64,000 bases of DNA. Source: DASUPK01 sp963804595. GTDB lineage: Bacteria; Actinomycetota; Thermoleophilia; Solirubrobacterales; 70-9. The position numbers and the translations under genes were made by a program. The stretch lies in NCBI GenBank assembly GCA_963804595.1, contig CAWDQZ010000005.1:54051-118050 (forward strand). Direction: 5' to 3'. The notes under the pieces are model-generated. The model saw only the letters and a list, made by a program, of their open reading frames with translations, was not told where the DNA came from and did no database searches. Positions 34,091-43,856 of the stretch are shown piece by piece (the stretch's first letter is position 1; the number at the start of each line of letters is the position of its first letter).

Positions 34091-35526
34091 TCAGCCTCCC
34101 GCCGGCTGCGAGTGTTCGGGTGGTAACGGACTCGGGCGCAGGGGTACCGCTTTCGGCTCGGACCACTGCCGGCGCCTCGGCGACCGCGAGTCGCCATACG
34201 GCACCGATCAGCCCGATGACGAGCGCGTAGAGCCCGGTGAACATCGGATACGACAACGAATCGAAGGTGAAGGAACATGCGGTTGCGGCCAACGCAGCAC
34301 CGCCAAGCGCCGCGCACAGGAGCCGGAGCTCAGGGTCTCTGCTCCGACGTCTCGCGACCAGAGCGGAGACCGCCGGCACCAGGAAGAAAGCGGTCAAAGC
34401 GACGACCCCGACCAGTCCCAGTTCGATTGCCGTCTTCAGGAACTGGTTGTCGAGGACGTTTAGGCCGGGGTCCGGAATGTACGTCCCGCCGCCACGGCCG
34501 AACCAGGGAGCCTGCTCCAGAAACCGCTCGACCAACGGATAGTCGCTAACCCGATAGGCCACCGACGAGTCGCCGGTGCCGGCCCCGAAGAAGGCTGCGA
34601 GGGTGCCGATCAGGCCAGGGGCCGTCATGAAGACGGCTGCCAGGGCGAACGGCAAAGCCAACATTGAGACCAGCCGCTGTGGCGCCGGCATCAGCACCAC
34701 CAGCACCCCCAGCGCCACGGCGACCGAGACGACCGCCGAGCGGGATACCGACGCCGGGATCGCAAGCGCGATCAGCCCCACCGGCGCCCATCGGCGCCGG
34801 GCACTCCGCTTCGTGTCGTAGATCGCGAGGTAGACCGCGAGTGGCAGCAGCATCCCGGCCACGACTCCGAGTTCGATCGGGTTGACGGCGGTCCCACTGA
34901 CCCGGTTCAGGCTCCCCCGGGTCACGATTCCGATGTCATCGGCGTTGAGCGAGAACCCCGGCAGCTCGCGCAGGTACACGCGAGAGGTCCAGGCTGAGCC
35001 AGAACTGAAGCGCAGCCACCACCCCGCAGAATGCGCCACCCCAGCAGAGCACCCTCAAGACCCTGCGCATGTCGCTCAGCGAGCCGAGGAAGTCGGCGGC
35101 GATGAGCGCCACACCGGTGATCACCGCCAGCTGCATCAACAGACGGTCGGCGCCCGCCAGCTCGGGCACGGTCAGCGCGTTCCGATCCATCAGCACGTAG
35201 GAGGCGAGGACGGACAGCCAGAGCAGGCAGAGCGCGGCACGTATCGGATGTCGTTGCCGGAGCGGGTTGTGGAGACCGAGCAGGGTCACGGTCAGAAGGG
35301 CAGCGAACGCGAACATCCCGATCAGGGCGGCAAGGTAGCCGCCGGCGCCGATCGGCTTGATCACCGTGTCCGAAGGAACCACGAACAGGGTCACCGCAAA
35401 GACCTGCAGGAAGAGCACCGCGCGCGAGCGCCACGACATCGACCGGACCAGGTCGAGGACCCCGGCGCGGGTGAGAGATGGCGGTGGCCATCTCAGGCCG
35501 CCCTCGTGCTGTGGTCCCGCTCCCAC
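34091..35526 (-). pseudogene. O-antigen ligase/polymerase (Wzy/WaaL-like), frameshifted
   Basis: Polytopic membrane protein in two frames joined near 34985. Frame one (35526 to 34985) contains AVLFLQVFAVTLFVVPSDTV and ALCLLWLSVLASYVLMDRNA. Frame two continues YLRELPGFSLNADDIGIVTR, then the Wzy_C-like segment NPIELGVVAGMLLPLAVYLA, IPASVSRSAVVSVAVALGVL and the loop EQAPWFGRGGGTYIP with DNQFLKTAIELGLVGVVALT, typical of O-antigen ligase/polymerases. Removing one T at CTCTCG restores the frame. It lies directly upstream of the Wzz gene on the same strand. Confidence 0.72.
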
Positions 35527-36369
35527 CGCTCACCGGCAAGCGGGGCACCGCTCCTGTGAGGAAGAGCCAGTCCGAGCCGCGCCCCTGCTGCGAAGGCGGC
35601 GTACGTCGCCGCGTCGACCGCCGCAGCCGGGCCAACCAGGGCAACGCGTCCCAGGTCTCGAAGAGTGGACGCCACGGTCTCAGGTGCGCTGTCCCGGAGG
35701 TCAGGGCGCGAACGCCATCTCCCTCTTACCCCGATAAGTACGACGGAGGACCCGCAGAAGATCGCGACTGCGGCGCGGCACCGGGACCACGACCGGCGCG
35801 CTATCGACGATCTCCACCTCGCCCTCGTCGAACAGCCGGTCGACCCAGAGGTCGTCGGCTACCACGTCCGGGAAGGGGCCGAAGCGGCTCCGGCCGGTTG
35901 CAGAGAGCCCATACACGCCTGCACCCCAGAGCGAACCCAAGACGGCCGGAACCTGCGACCGAGCGCGATAGTAGCTGCGCACCGGCGCAGACGCGCCGCT
36001 CGCCTCGTATCGGATCGGCGGGCGGGCGGCGAGCGCCCCGGACCGCAGACGTTCCAGCACAAGGCGGGCTGCGGACCCAGGCAACACTACGTCGGCATCT
36101 AGGTACAACCGTGGGAATTCCCTCGCCGCCGCGTCTCCCCACCGCAGCGCGGCGGGCTTGGAGGCAGACTGCAACTTCGCCACCCTGACTGGGTGACGTG
36201 ATGACCGGGCCAGCGCCGCGGTCTCGTCCGAGCAGCCGTTACAGACGACGACGACGTCCAGCTCACCCTGCAGGAAGCCGGTGAACAGCGCGTCAAGACA
36301 GCGCCCGATGACTGCAGCCTCGTCGTGCGCCGGAATCACCACCGAGCCCAGGGGCTCCACCGCAATCAC
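35493..36369 (-). CDS. Family 2 glycosyltransferase, frameshifted near the C-terminus
   Basis: Start GTG 36369. GSVVIPAHDEAAVIGRCLDA, VVVVCNGCSDETAALA and LYLDADVVLPGSAARL (DxD-like) are GT2 (GT-A) motifs; SLWGAGVYGLSATGRSRF and VADDLWVDRLFDEGEVEIVD follow. The frame stops at 35701, but deleting one C of the CCC at about 35703-35707 continues it (FAPDLRDSAPETVASTLRDL) to 35493, giving about 290 residues. Sugar donor unknown. It is transcribed with the ligase and Wzz genes downstream. Confidence 0.72.
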
Positions 36370-36706
36370 TGCCCGCTGTCGGGTGCTCTCCGAGCCAACA
36401 CGCCCGGCTCAGAGTTGCGGTCGGCGAGATCACGGAAAGGCCATACGTCGTGTGCACCGAGTAAGAAAACGCGGAGCTGACGGCCGAGGTGCGGCGGGGT
36501 GACGGCGATATTCATTCGAAATTCATTCCATCTGACCTCGCCCGATGAACGAATCGACGGCCCGGAATCTTCTGTCGCTTCACACAGATGGGCGCTCGCA
36601 CCGTCAATCGTGTGGCTCGTCGCGGTCCCGACGGCGGGCAAGTAATCCCGAGCAAGGTGCCCCGCGTCCCGCGACGAGTACCGGCCCGGAGCTCGCCACG
36701 CCGGCG
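36370..36706. other. 337-bp intergenic region
   Basis: No convincing gene. Base composition is slightly less GC-rich around 36500-36580 (repeated ATTCATTC near 36513-36530), consistent with a promoter for the minus-strand glycosyltransferase. No RNA gene or clear dyad seen. Confidence 0.4.
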
Positions 36707-37816
36707 TCAGAGGACCGAGCCGAACCTCTCGACCCGAGGCGTCACCTCGTGCATCAGCTCGAGCCAGCGGATGTTGTAGTGGCGCGGGTCGGTGAGCATG
36801 GTGCGGTCCGTCCCGTCGATCGAGTCCAGCAGGTCGGTGATCGCCATCACCACCGACCGCGTCGGGATGAACCCCAGGGTGGAGGAGAGCTTGGCGTTCG
36901 AGCACTCGTAATCGCGAGTCAGAGGCGGGGCCGCCACCTCCTCCAGGCGCACGGTGCGCCCCAGAAGCTGCACGGAGCCGGCCACGAGCATCGCCAGCTC
37001 GCGGATCTGATAGTTCGAGTGCAGGACGTTGAAGACTTCGCCGCGCACCAGCTCGTCCGGCGCCTCGAGGGCGGCGATCATCGCGTCGGAGACATCGCGC
37101 ACGTCCACGAGCGGCCGCCACATCCAACCGCCCCCGTGGAGCAGAAGCCGCTCCTCGAGTAGAGCGTCCTTGACGAATGTGTTCACGACGAGGTCGTAGC
37201 GCATGCGATGGCTGTGGCCGTAGACCGTCCCGTTGCGGAGAATCACCGGGCACAGGCCCCTATCGATGAGGTCGATCAGCGCCTCCTCGCCGTAGCGCTT
37301 GGAGGTTGCGTACGCGCCGCTCGGCGCGATGGCGGCGCTCTCGTCGTGCATCCCCGGGGGCAGCCCGTCGTACAGAGAGCAGGAGGAGGCGAACACGATC
37401 CGGTCGATGCCGCGCTCAACACAGGCGTTCCCGAGCGTCTCCGTGGCGACGGCGTTCATCTGCCAGTTCGCCTCCGGGTCGTACTCGGCGGTGGGGTCGT
37501 TCGAGAGCCCGGCCAAGTGGATCACCCCATCCACGCCGTCGAGCGCCGACGACGGGATCTCCCGCACATCGGCCACCTCGAGCTCGATGCGCCCGCTGTA
37601 GTCCTCCAGCGGACCTTCGCCCCAATAGAGGCGGTCGAGCACGCGCACGTTGTAGCCGCGCTCCAGCAGGCGACCGAGTAGGACGCTGCCGATGTAGCCC
37701 GCCCCTCCCGTGACCAACACGGTGCGCCCCCTCTCCGGCGGCGCGGGCGAGAGACCGTTCGTGCGGGTCTGACGGAAGCTTCGGTGAGAGGCACCATTGC
37801 CGTTCGCGCTGATCAT
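36707..37816 (-). CDS. NAD-dependent epimerase/dehydratase (extended SDR)
   Basis: 369 residues. NAD motif TVLVTGGAGYIGSVLLGRLL, VIHLAGLSNDPTAEYDPEAN, FASSCSLYDG and catalytic YATSKRYGEE (YxxxK) define extended SDRs acting on NDP-sugars; MWRPLVDVRDVSDAMIAALE is the substrate-side helix. The HLAxxxNDP motif is shared with the paralogue at 43857 and is typical of NDP-sugar epimerases/reductases that travel with RfbC-like and C-methyltransferase genes. Exact product uncertain. It is divergent from rfbC. Confidence 0.85.
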   Translation of the reverse strand: MISANGNGASHRSFRQTRTNGLSPAPPERGRTVLVTGGAGYIGSVLLGRLLERGYNVRVLDRLYWGEGPLEDYSGRIELEVADVREIPSSALDGVDGVIHLAGLSNDPTAEYDPEANWQMNAVATETLGNACVERGIDRIVFASSCSLYDGLPPGMHDESAAIAPSGAYATSKRYGEEALIDLIDRGLCPVILRNGTVYGHSHRMRYDLVVNTFVKDALLEERLLLHGGGWMWRPLVDVRDVSDAMIAALEAPDELVRGEVFNVLHSNYQIRELAMLVAGSVQLLGRTVRLEEVAAPPLTRDYECSNAKLSSTLGFIPTRSVVMAITDLLDSIDGTDRTMLTDPRHYNIRWLELMHEVTPRVERFGSVL

Positions 37817-37959
37817 GCGTTCGAGTACTCCTTGCCAGTCGGTGTCGGGCGTGCTACTGCGTTCACTAGATCAACGGCGGGAACGAGGGGTTTCTCGCGC
37901 AAGACCAGCGCCTCGCGGCGAGTTGTTAGAGCGATCGGAACCGACAATCAGGAGGGCAG

Positions 37960-38529
37960 ATGGAGCGACTGGAGACGAGACTCGAAGGACCCGTGCTGGT
38001 CAAGCCCGTGGTCCACGGAGACGAACGGGGTTTCTTCCACGAGAGCTACCGGCGAAATGTGTACGCCGAGCTCGGCATTCCCGAAGAGTTCGTCCAGGAC
38101 AACCACTCCCGCTCGAGCAAGGGGATCGTGCGCGGCATGCACTTCCAGGTCGGAAAGGGGATGGCGAAGCTCGTTCGTTGCGCCAGGGGCGAGGTGGTAG
38201 ACGTGGTTGTCGACCTGAGGAAGGGCTCACCGACCTTCGGGGAGTGGGAGGCCTTCCGGCTCAACGAGGAGAACCTGCACCACCTCTATTGCCCGATCGG
38301 CTTCGCCCACGGCTTCTGCGTCACCAGCGACATCGCCGACGTGGTCTACAAGTGCGACGGCTACTACGACGAGTCGATCGAGCGCGGGATCGCCTACAAC
38401 GATCCCGACGTCGCGATCGCCTGGCCGAAGGACGTCGAGCTCGCGGCCTCGCAACGCGATGCGAACGCGCCCCTGCTGCGCGACATCGAGACGGAGCTGC
38501 CGTTCCTGTACGAGCGCGGGTCGCGGTAG
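37960..38529 (+). CDS. rfbC: dTDP-4-dehydrorhamnose 3,5-epimerase
   Basis: 189 residues, ATG behind AGGAGGG. Cupin-fold RmlC features: VVHGDERGFFHESYRRNVYA, DNHSRSSKGIVRGMHFQVGK (catalytic His and Arg), LVRCARGEVVDVVVDLRKGS, CPIGFAHGFCVTSDIADVVY (catalytic Asp/Tyr region). It epimerises dTDP-4-keto-6-deoxyglucose at C3/C5 on the way to dTDP-L-rhamnose. rfbD follows on the opposite strand; rfbA and rfbB are not in the window. Confidence 0.9.
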   Translation: MERLETRLEGPVLVKPVVHGDERGFFHESYRRNVYAELGIPEEFVQDNHSRSSKGIVRGMHFQVGKGMAKLVRCARGEVVDVVVDLRKGSPTFGEWEAFRLNEENLHHLYCPIGFAHGFCVTSDIADVVYKCDGYYDESIERGIAYNDPDVAIAWPKDVELAASQRDANAPLLRDIETELPFLYERGSR

Positions 38530-38533
38530 CGAG

Positions 38534-39427
38534 CTAGCGAACGCTTGGTTCAGCGGCGAGGCCGGCTCTTGCCATGTAGGCCTCGAGAGCCGCGTCCCAG
38601 GAACGCAGGCTCGAAAGCCCGGCCTCGCCGGCTCGCTCCGAAGACAGCACCCCATTCGAGGGCCGGTCGGCGCCGCCCGGTGCCCGGACCGTCCGGACCG
38701 GTTCCACTGGAACGTCTATGCCGGCCGTCTCCATGATCGCGAGAGTGAACTCGTGCCACGAGCATGACCCAGAGTTGGTCACGTGAAGGAGCCCGGAGAG
38801 GTCCCGCTCCACCGCGGCGATGATCGCCTCGGCCAGATCGGCCGTGTAAGTGGGCGTCAGCCGCTGGTCCGCGACCATCTTCAGCGCGCCCTGCTCTCGC
38901 GCGCGGTGGATCATGCGCTGCACGAAGTTGCCGCCCTTCGACGCGCTTCCGTGGTGGCCATAGAGACCTGAGCCGCGAACGACGAGCGCGCGGGGGCAGT
39001 AGGCGAGCGCAGCATGCTCTCCGGCCAGCTTGGAAATGGCGTAGATGCTGCGTGGGCTCGGTCGGTCCGCCTCGGAATAAGGCGCGTCGCGGTCACCCGG
39101 AAAGACGTAGTTGGTGCTCAGGTGCACGAGCCCCGCGCCGGTGTCTGCGCAGCGCTGCGCGAGGCGCTTGACCGCTCGTGCGTTCACCTCGAACGAGCGG
39201 TCTTCCTCGCGCTCGCAGACCTCGACGTTGTGAAACGCGGCACAGTTGAAGACGACTGCAGGCTGGACCCGTTCGAATGCCTCCTCCAGCGCCCCTTGGT
39301 CGGTGATGTCGAGTTCCCCGCGGCTGGGCGCAGACACCAGGCAGCGGTCGCGGAGCTCCTCCTCGAGATCCGAGCCAAGTTGACCTCCGCCGCCGGTGAT
39401 CAGGACGCTGTGGGCGTCGATCTTCAT
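38534..39427 (-). CDS. rfbD: dTDP-4-dehydrorhamnose reductase
   Basis: 297 residues. VLITGGGGQLGSDLEEELRD, ELDITDQGALEEAFERVQPA, LSTNYVFPGDRDAPYSEADR and YAISKLAGEHAALAYCPRAL (YxxxK) are the RmlD pattern. NADPH-dependent reduction gives dTDP-L-rhamnose. ATG at 39425-39427 overlaps the preceding glycosyltransferase stop (ATGA), consistent with a rhamnosyltransferase partner. Faces rfbC tail to tail. Confidence 0.9.
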   Translation of the reverse strand: MKIDAHSVLITGGGGQLGSDLEEELRDRCLVSAPSRGELDITDQGALEEAFERVQPAVVFNCAAFHNVEVCEREEDRSFEVNARAVKRLAQRCADTGAGLVHLSTNYVFPGDRDAPYSEADRPSPRSIYAISKLAGEHAALAYCPRALVVRGSGLYGHHGSASKGGNFVQRMIHRAREQGALKMVADQRLTPTYTADLAEAIIAAVERDLSGLLHVTNSGSCSWHEFTLAIMETAGIDVPVEPVRTVRAPGGADRPSNGVLSSERAGEAGLSSLRSWDAALEAYMARAGLAAEPSVR

Positions 39428-40426
39428 GCGGTCAGATCCGGCGCGGGCAGCTCACGCCGGCCGGCGTGCCGCTGCTCTGTGCGGGCGATTCGAACCGAGT
39501 AGCGGCTCGGCGGGCCGAAGGGCACCGGGGCACGGCCCAGCAGCGTGGCGACCTTCCGGCGGTTAGCCGCCTTCAGCCGCCGTCCACGCTCACCGGAACC
39601 GCCGTAGACCGATCGCAGGGAAGCTCCCAGCAGCATGGCGCCGAAGTACAGGAGACGATGAGCGGGAGAGAAGTGCTTCCGCGCGTAGAGCATGCGCGAG
39701 GAGGCGTTGAGGCTCTCGATGCTCGGCTTGATCCCCGCCTTGCCCTCGTGGTGGATGATCGTCATCGACGGCAGGTGCCGTATCTCCCACCCGGCGGTCT
39801 TGATCCGCCGGCAGAAGTCGGTTTCGTCGGAGTACATGAAATAGCGCTCGTCGAGGAAGCCCGCGCTCTCGATCGCCTCGCGACGCGCGAGCATGAACGA
39901 GCCGCTCGTCCAGTCGCAATCGACCTCGCGGTCATAGACGGATCGATCGAGCTCGCGCTCCCCGAGCCAACGTGGACGGCGCGGCAGCCGCTCCGTGGCG
40001 AACGAGTCACCGAGCGCGCGCAGCGCATTCGGAAAGCGGCGGATCGTCTTGTCCATGCGCCCGTCCGGAGCTGACCTGGCGCACGCCGATCAGCCCTACC
40101 GTCGGGCGGGCGTCCATCGCGCGAACGAGGTCCTCGAAGGTGCCCTCGACGATCTCGGTGTCCGGATTCAGGAACAGGATGTAGCGGGCGTCGCAGGTCA
40201 TGAGCCCGCGGTTGTTCGCGTGCGAGAAGCCGTGATTGCGAGACGGCACTACGCGGGCGTCGGGAAACTCGGTCTCGACCACGTCCGCCGTCCCGTCGCG
40301 CGACTCGTTGTCCACCACCACGACGTCCGCGCTGACGTCCCCCATGTGGGCGAACACCGTGCTCAGGCAGGGCCTGAGCCAGTGGGCCTCACTGGTCGAG
40401 ACGGTGATGATTGCGATGTCGTCCAC
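39424..40426 (-). CDS. Family 2 glycosyltransferase (rhamnosyltransferase-like), frameshifted
   Basis: Start GTG 40426. First frame: IAIITVSTSEAHWLRPCLST, VVVVDNESRDGTADVV and ARYILFLNPDTEIVEGTFED (DxE-type metal site) up to 40065. After one extra G at TCCGGAC near 40068 the second frame continues DKTIRRFPNALRALGDSFAT, SGSFMLARREAIESAGFLDE and YSDETDFCRRIKTAGWEIRH (EDxDxxxR-like) to 39424. Corrected length is about 333 residues, typical of WbbL/rhamnosyl GT2 enzymes. It is coupled to rfbD by a 4-bp overlap. Confidence 0.8.
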
Positions 40427-40565
40427 GCCACATGACAAACGGCGCAGACGCGGCAGCGCTTTCACGGCGACTACGCGCGAGCGCCCGCAAGCTCGCGGAA
40501 CGGCGCACCGTTTTGTTTGGGCGGTGAGCACAGCGAGAGAACCTCGCGGCGCGAGATCGTCAGGA

Positions 40566-41093
40566 TCATCCGACTGCCGCGGATAACGCCCAGTCGACCG
40601 CCCCGCCGAGATCTGACACCCGGTGGGAGGCGCCGGAAGCGGATCCGATTGCCACTGTCTTGATCCCGGCGGCGCGGCCGGCGTCGACGTCTATTTGTGA
40701 GTCGCCGATCAGCACAGCGCGCTCGAAGGTGATCTCAGGGTCGTCCTCTTGCGCCCTCTTGAGCAGGCCAGTGCCCGGCTTTCGGCAGTCGCATACGCCA
40801 ATTGCATGCGGGCAGTGATAGATGCCGTCGACCGTTGCTCCGCTATCCCCGAGCAGCTCCAGCAGGTGCTCGTGCACGCGACGAAGGTCGTCCTCGCTGA
40901 TCAGACCCCGCGCGATGCCACGTTGGTTGGTGACCACGACGACACGCCAGTCGGCCTGGTTGAGGCGCCGGATGGCAGTGCCGGCCCCTGGGAGAAGCCG
41001 GAGCTGACCGGGTGCGAGCACATAGCTGCCGGCGGCAGGCTTGTGGTTGATGGTTCCGTCCCGATCCAGGAAGGCAGTCCAGACGCCCTTCAT
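40566..41093 (-). CDS. gmhB: D-glycero-D-manno-heptose 1,7-bisphosphate 7-phosphatase
   Basis: 175 residues from ATG 41093. HAD motif I FLDRDGTINHKPAAGSYVLA, motif II VVVVTNQRGIARGLIS, zinc loop CPHAIGVCDCRKPGTG, and motif IV VLIGDSQIDVDAGRAAGIKT identify GmhB. It removes the C7 phosphate during heptose activation. Its start overlaps the gmhA stop by 4 bp, and hddA precedes gmhA, forming a compact heptose module. Confidence 0.9.
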   Translation of the reverse strand: MKGVWTAFLDRDGTINHKPAAGSYVLAPGQLRLLPGAGTAIRRLNQADWRVVVVTNQRGIARGLISEDDLRRVHEHLLELLGDSGATVDGIYHCPHAIGVCDCRKPGTGLLKRAQEDDPEITFERAVLIGDSQIDVDAGRAAGIKTVAIGSASGASHRVSDLGGAVDWALSAAVG

Positions 41094-41683
41094 CTTGCGG
41101 CCATGGCCCGTTCGACGATCTCGCACAGCGTGTGGCCGATGACGGCGTGCCCCTCCTGGATCCGAGGAGTCTCGGTGCTGGGCACCGCGAGAAGGTGATC
41201 GCAATGGGTGCCCACCTCCCCGCCATCGCGACCGGTCAGGCCGATGGTCGCGGCGCCGATCTCGCGTGCGACCTCGAGTCCGAGCACGACATTGCGCGAG
41301 CGTCCCGAGGTCGAAAGGCCGACGACAACGTCGCCCGGAAGCGCAAACGCGGTGACTTGCCGCGCGAAAACCACCTCGTACGAATAGTCATTCGCAATAG
41401 CGGTCACGCTCGAATTGCTGTCGGCAAGCGCCAGAGCGGGCAGGGGGGGTCGGTCCACCAAGTATCGGCCCACCAGCTCGCTAGCCAGGTGGGTGGCCTC
41501 AGCCGCGCTGCCCCCGTTGCCCATGAAGATCGCCTTGCGACCGCTGGCGTAAGCATCGACCATCGCCCGGCCGGCGGCCGTGATCCGTGCCGACAGCTCC
41601 GCGTCCGAGGCGAGCGCATCCATGGCTGTTGCCGCCTCAGCGAGTCGCCCGCCCACAAGCTCATCCATCTCGTCAACGGGCAC
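41090..41683 (-). CDS. gmhA: Sedoheptulose-7-phosphate isomerase
   Basis: 197 residues, SIS fold. FMGNGGSAAEATHLASELVG, ANDYSYEVVFARQV, GLSTSGRSRNVVLGLEVARE (SIS phosphate site) and GGEVGTHCDHLLAVPS plus C-terminal RIQEGHAVIGHTLCEIVE match GmhA, which makes D-glycero-D-manno-heptose 7-phosphate. Stop of hddA overlaps its start. First committed step of the heptose branch. Confidence 0.92.
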   Translation of the reverse strand: MPVDEMDELVGGRLAEAATAMDALASDAELSARITAAGRAMVDAYASGRKAIFMGNGGSAAEATHLASELVGRYLVDRPPLPALALADSNSSVTAIANDYSYEVVFARQVTAFALPGDVVVGLSTSGRSRNVVLGLEVAREIGAATIGLTGRDGGEVGTHCDHLLAVPSTETPRIQEGHAVIGHTLCEIVERAMAAR

Positions 41684-42842
41684 TTGGCATCCAGGTCCGC
41701 ATCCCGCGCCGGTCGAATGCGAATCCGTCCTCCACTATTCCGATCTCGGCGAGGGCTTCGGCGACCAGGTGACGGCGATGGAACGGGGCCGCGAAGAGAA
41801 TGAAGCCTCCTCCACCCGCACCGGTGACTTTGCCGCCGATTGCTCCAGCCCGTTTTGCCGCCTCGTAGACCGAATCGATGAATCCATTGGAAATTTGAGG
41901 GGACATCCGGCGTTTGGCCTCCCAGGCGGAGCCAAGCAGCTCTCCAAACCGAACCAGATGCCCCCGCAGTAGCGCGTCTTTCATCTCTGGTACGAGCTTC
42001 TTCTGTGCACGCAGGCCCGCCAGGGTCTCTGGCGCACCTGCCTCATAGCGGGTGGTTTGGTCCTGGATCACGCGATCGCTCGCCCGTGTCTCGCCGGTAA
42101 AGCACAGCAGCAGACTGGCTTCCAGCTCGTCAACCACATCCTCCGGGATGCGCAGCGGGTTGACGATTGTGCGCTCGGCTTCGAATTCAATGAAGTTGAA
42201 GCCACCAAAAACGCTCGCATACTGATCTTGCAGCCCGCCTCTCAAGCCGAGGTCCTGACGCTCGATCTGCCAGGCGAGGGAGGCCATCTCGTGGTTGTCC
42301 AAGTCTTGGTCGAGAAACCGGCTGAGCACTCCAACCAGGCACACCATCAGGCTGGAGGAGCTTCCAAGCCCAGATCCGGGAGGCGCCGAGGTCCGGAGAA
42401 CGAGGTCAAATCCGCGCTCCGGCCGTCCTCCGGCAAGCCTCCGGACGGCAGCCTTCACCAAGTCGAGTTCCCCATCCAGCTGGAGCTCGTCGTCAGCTCC
42501 GAAATGGCGAGCAATGTTCAGGTCCAGGGAGTGAACTGTTATCGCGCTGTCCTGACGCTCCTGAAGGGTGCCGTACGCGTAACGGTCGATGGTCGCGTTG
42601 AGAACCATTCCCCCTTCGCGCTCGGGAAAGGGCGTCACGTCGGTGCCACCGCCGGCGAAGGAGACGCGAAGAGGGGCCTTGGCGCGAATCGTCCGGGCCC
42701 CTCGACCGTCGGAGGAATCAGCCACGAGCAGTGGGCTCTCTGATGTCCTCTGATCCAGCACCGAATTAGGTACGGCGAGATCGGTCACTCTCGCCATCAA
42801 CGGCTGGAAATGGGCAGGGCTTCCGGCGCGCGCGCTCGTCAT
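41673..42842 (-). CDS. hddA: D-glycero-alpha-D-manno-heptose-7-phosphate kinase (GHMP family)
   Basis: 389 residues as drawn. IRAKAPLRVSFAGGGTDVTP begins the conserved domain near residue 53; GSGLGSSSSLMVCLVGVLSR is the GHMP P-loop, GLRGGLQDQYASVFGGFNFI and GGKVTGAGGGGFILFAAP complete the family motifs. It phosphorylates heptose 7-phosphate at C1 in the GDP-D-glycero-alpha-D-manno-heptose route. The first 50 residues are unusual and poorly conserved; an internal start (for example near 42797 or later) is possible. HddC, the nucleotidyltransferase, is not seen in the window. Confidence 0.87.
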   Translation of the reverse strand: MTSARAGSPAHFQPLMARVTDLAVPNSVLDQRTSESPLLVADSSDGRGARTIRAKAPLRVSFAGGGTDVTPFPEREGGMVLNATIDRYAYGTLQERQDSAITVHSLDLNIARHFGADDELQLDGELDLVKAAVRRLAGGRPERGFDLVLRTSAPPGSGLGSSSSLMVCLVGVLSRFLDQDLDNHEMASLAWQIERQDLGLRGGLQDQYASVFGGFNFIEFEAERTIVNPLRIPEDVVDELEASLLLCFTGETRASDRVIQDQTTRYEAGAPETLAGLRAQKKLVPEMKDALLRGHLVRFGELLGSAWEAKRRMSPQISNGFIDSVYEAAKRAGAIGGKVTGAGGGGFILFAAPFHRRHLVAEALAEIGIVEDGFAFDRRGMRTWMPSAR

Positions 42843-42883
42843 CCCGGGCGCGAGAATCGTTCTTCCCCGCCGTTACTAGATAG

Positions 42884-43741
42884 ATGCGGCCAGACCTTGT
42901 CACGACCCGCGAGCCGACGGCCGCGGCCGACGATAGAGGCGGTCAGCCACCGACCACACGCCCGTTTCCTTCGGCACCTGAGACGGCGTCGATCATGGGC
43001 CTGCCCTTTCAACAGCTCGACCAGCAGACGCTGATCGGAATCGTTATGGAGGGCCTCCGCGCGCGGAACGGTGGGTGGATCACCCCGGTCAACCTCGACG
43101 TCCTGCGTCAGTTCACGGAGGATCGCGAGAGCCGCGAGCTGATCCTTGCGGCCAGCCATCGGGTTGCCGATGGGCTGCCAATAGTTTGGGCCTCACGCCT
43201 GGCCGGTACGCCTCTGCCGGAAAGGGTCCCTGGCAGCGACCTCGTCCTCAGCATGCCCGAGGCGGCCGCCCAAGCCGGGGTCTCCGTCTTTCTCCTCGGT
43301 GGAAATCCGGGCGTGGCCGCGGCCGCCGCGGAGCGGCTTCAGGCTCGGTATCCCAGCCTTCAGAACGTGAAATTCTACTGCCCTCCATTTGGATACGAAG
43401 ACGATCCGGATGAGCTGGACAGGATCAGTGAGGCGCTTCGGGGCGCACGGCCGGCGCTGGTCTTGGTTGGTCTTGGCTTTCCGAAACAGGAGAAGCTGAT
43501 CAGTTGGCTCCGGTACGAGCTGCCCCAAACGTGGTTCATGGGTGTGGGGATTTCGCTCAGCTTCCTTGCGGGGGAGCTACCGCGCGCACCCGCTGTCTTG
43601 CAACGCCTGGGTCTCGAGTGGATGCACCGCCTTTGGCACGAGCCCCGTCGACTGTTCAGGCGGTATGTCGTTCAGGGTCTCCCGTTCGGCCTCAGGCTGT
43701 TCGCCTGGGCGCTGGCTCATCGGGTGGGCGGGGAACGCTGA
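42884..43741 (+). CDS. WecG/TagA/CpsF family glycosyltransferase (GT26)
   Basis: 285 residues from ATG 42884; ATG 42995 (MGLPFQQLDQ) is closer to the conserved core. WITPVNLDVLRQFTEDRESR, ADGLPIVWASRLAGTPLPER and SDLVLSMPEAAAQAGVSVFL, then VLVGLGFPKQEKLISWLRYE and MGVGISLSFLAGELPRAP are the GT26 signature (ManNAc or similar transfer onto a lipid-linked sugar, second step of unit assembly). It is divergent from hddA with 41 bp between starts. Confidence 0.85.
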   Translation: MRPDLVTTREPTAAADDRGGQPPTTRPFPSAPETASIMGLPFQQLDQQTLIGIVMEGLRARNGGWITPVNLDVLRQFTEDRESRELILAASHRVADGLPIVWASRLAGTPLPERVPGSDLVLSMPEAAAQAGVSVFLLGGNPGVAAAAAERLQARYPSLQNVKFYCPPFGYEDDPDELDRISEALRGARPALVLVGLGFPKQEKLISWLRYELPQTWFMGVGISLSFLAGELPRAPAVLQRLGLEWMHRLWHEPRRLFRRYVVQGLPFGLRLFAWALAHRVGGER

Positions 43742-43856
43742 ATGCGCAAGTGGCGCAGGAGCTGCAACGTTGTTTCCACGAGCCGCCGGGTCGTCCGTGG
43801 GCCACTCTTTGGGCCTTCCGGCAGCAATTGATCGCTGAAATCAACAGGAGGTTCCC

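Noticed and set aside
36366..37253. Long minus-strand frame overlapping the epimerase and the intergenic region
   Set aside because: Arg/Ala/Gly-rich shadow of the epimerase gene in another frame.
39480..39500. GATTCGAACC-like sequence suggesting a tRNA T-loop
   Set aside because: It lies within the coding region of a glycosyltransferase and no acceptor stem or anticodon arm can be drawn around it.
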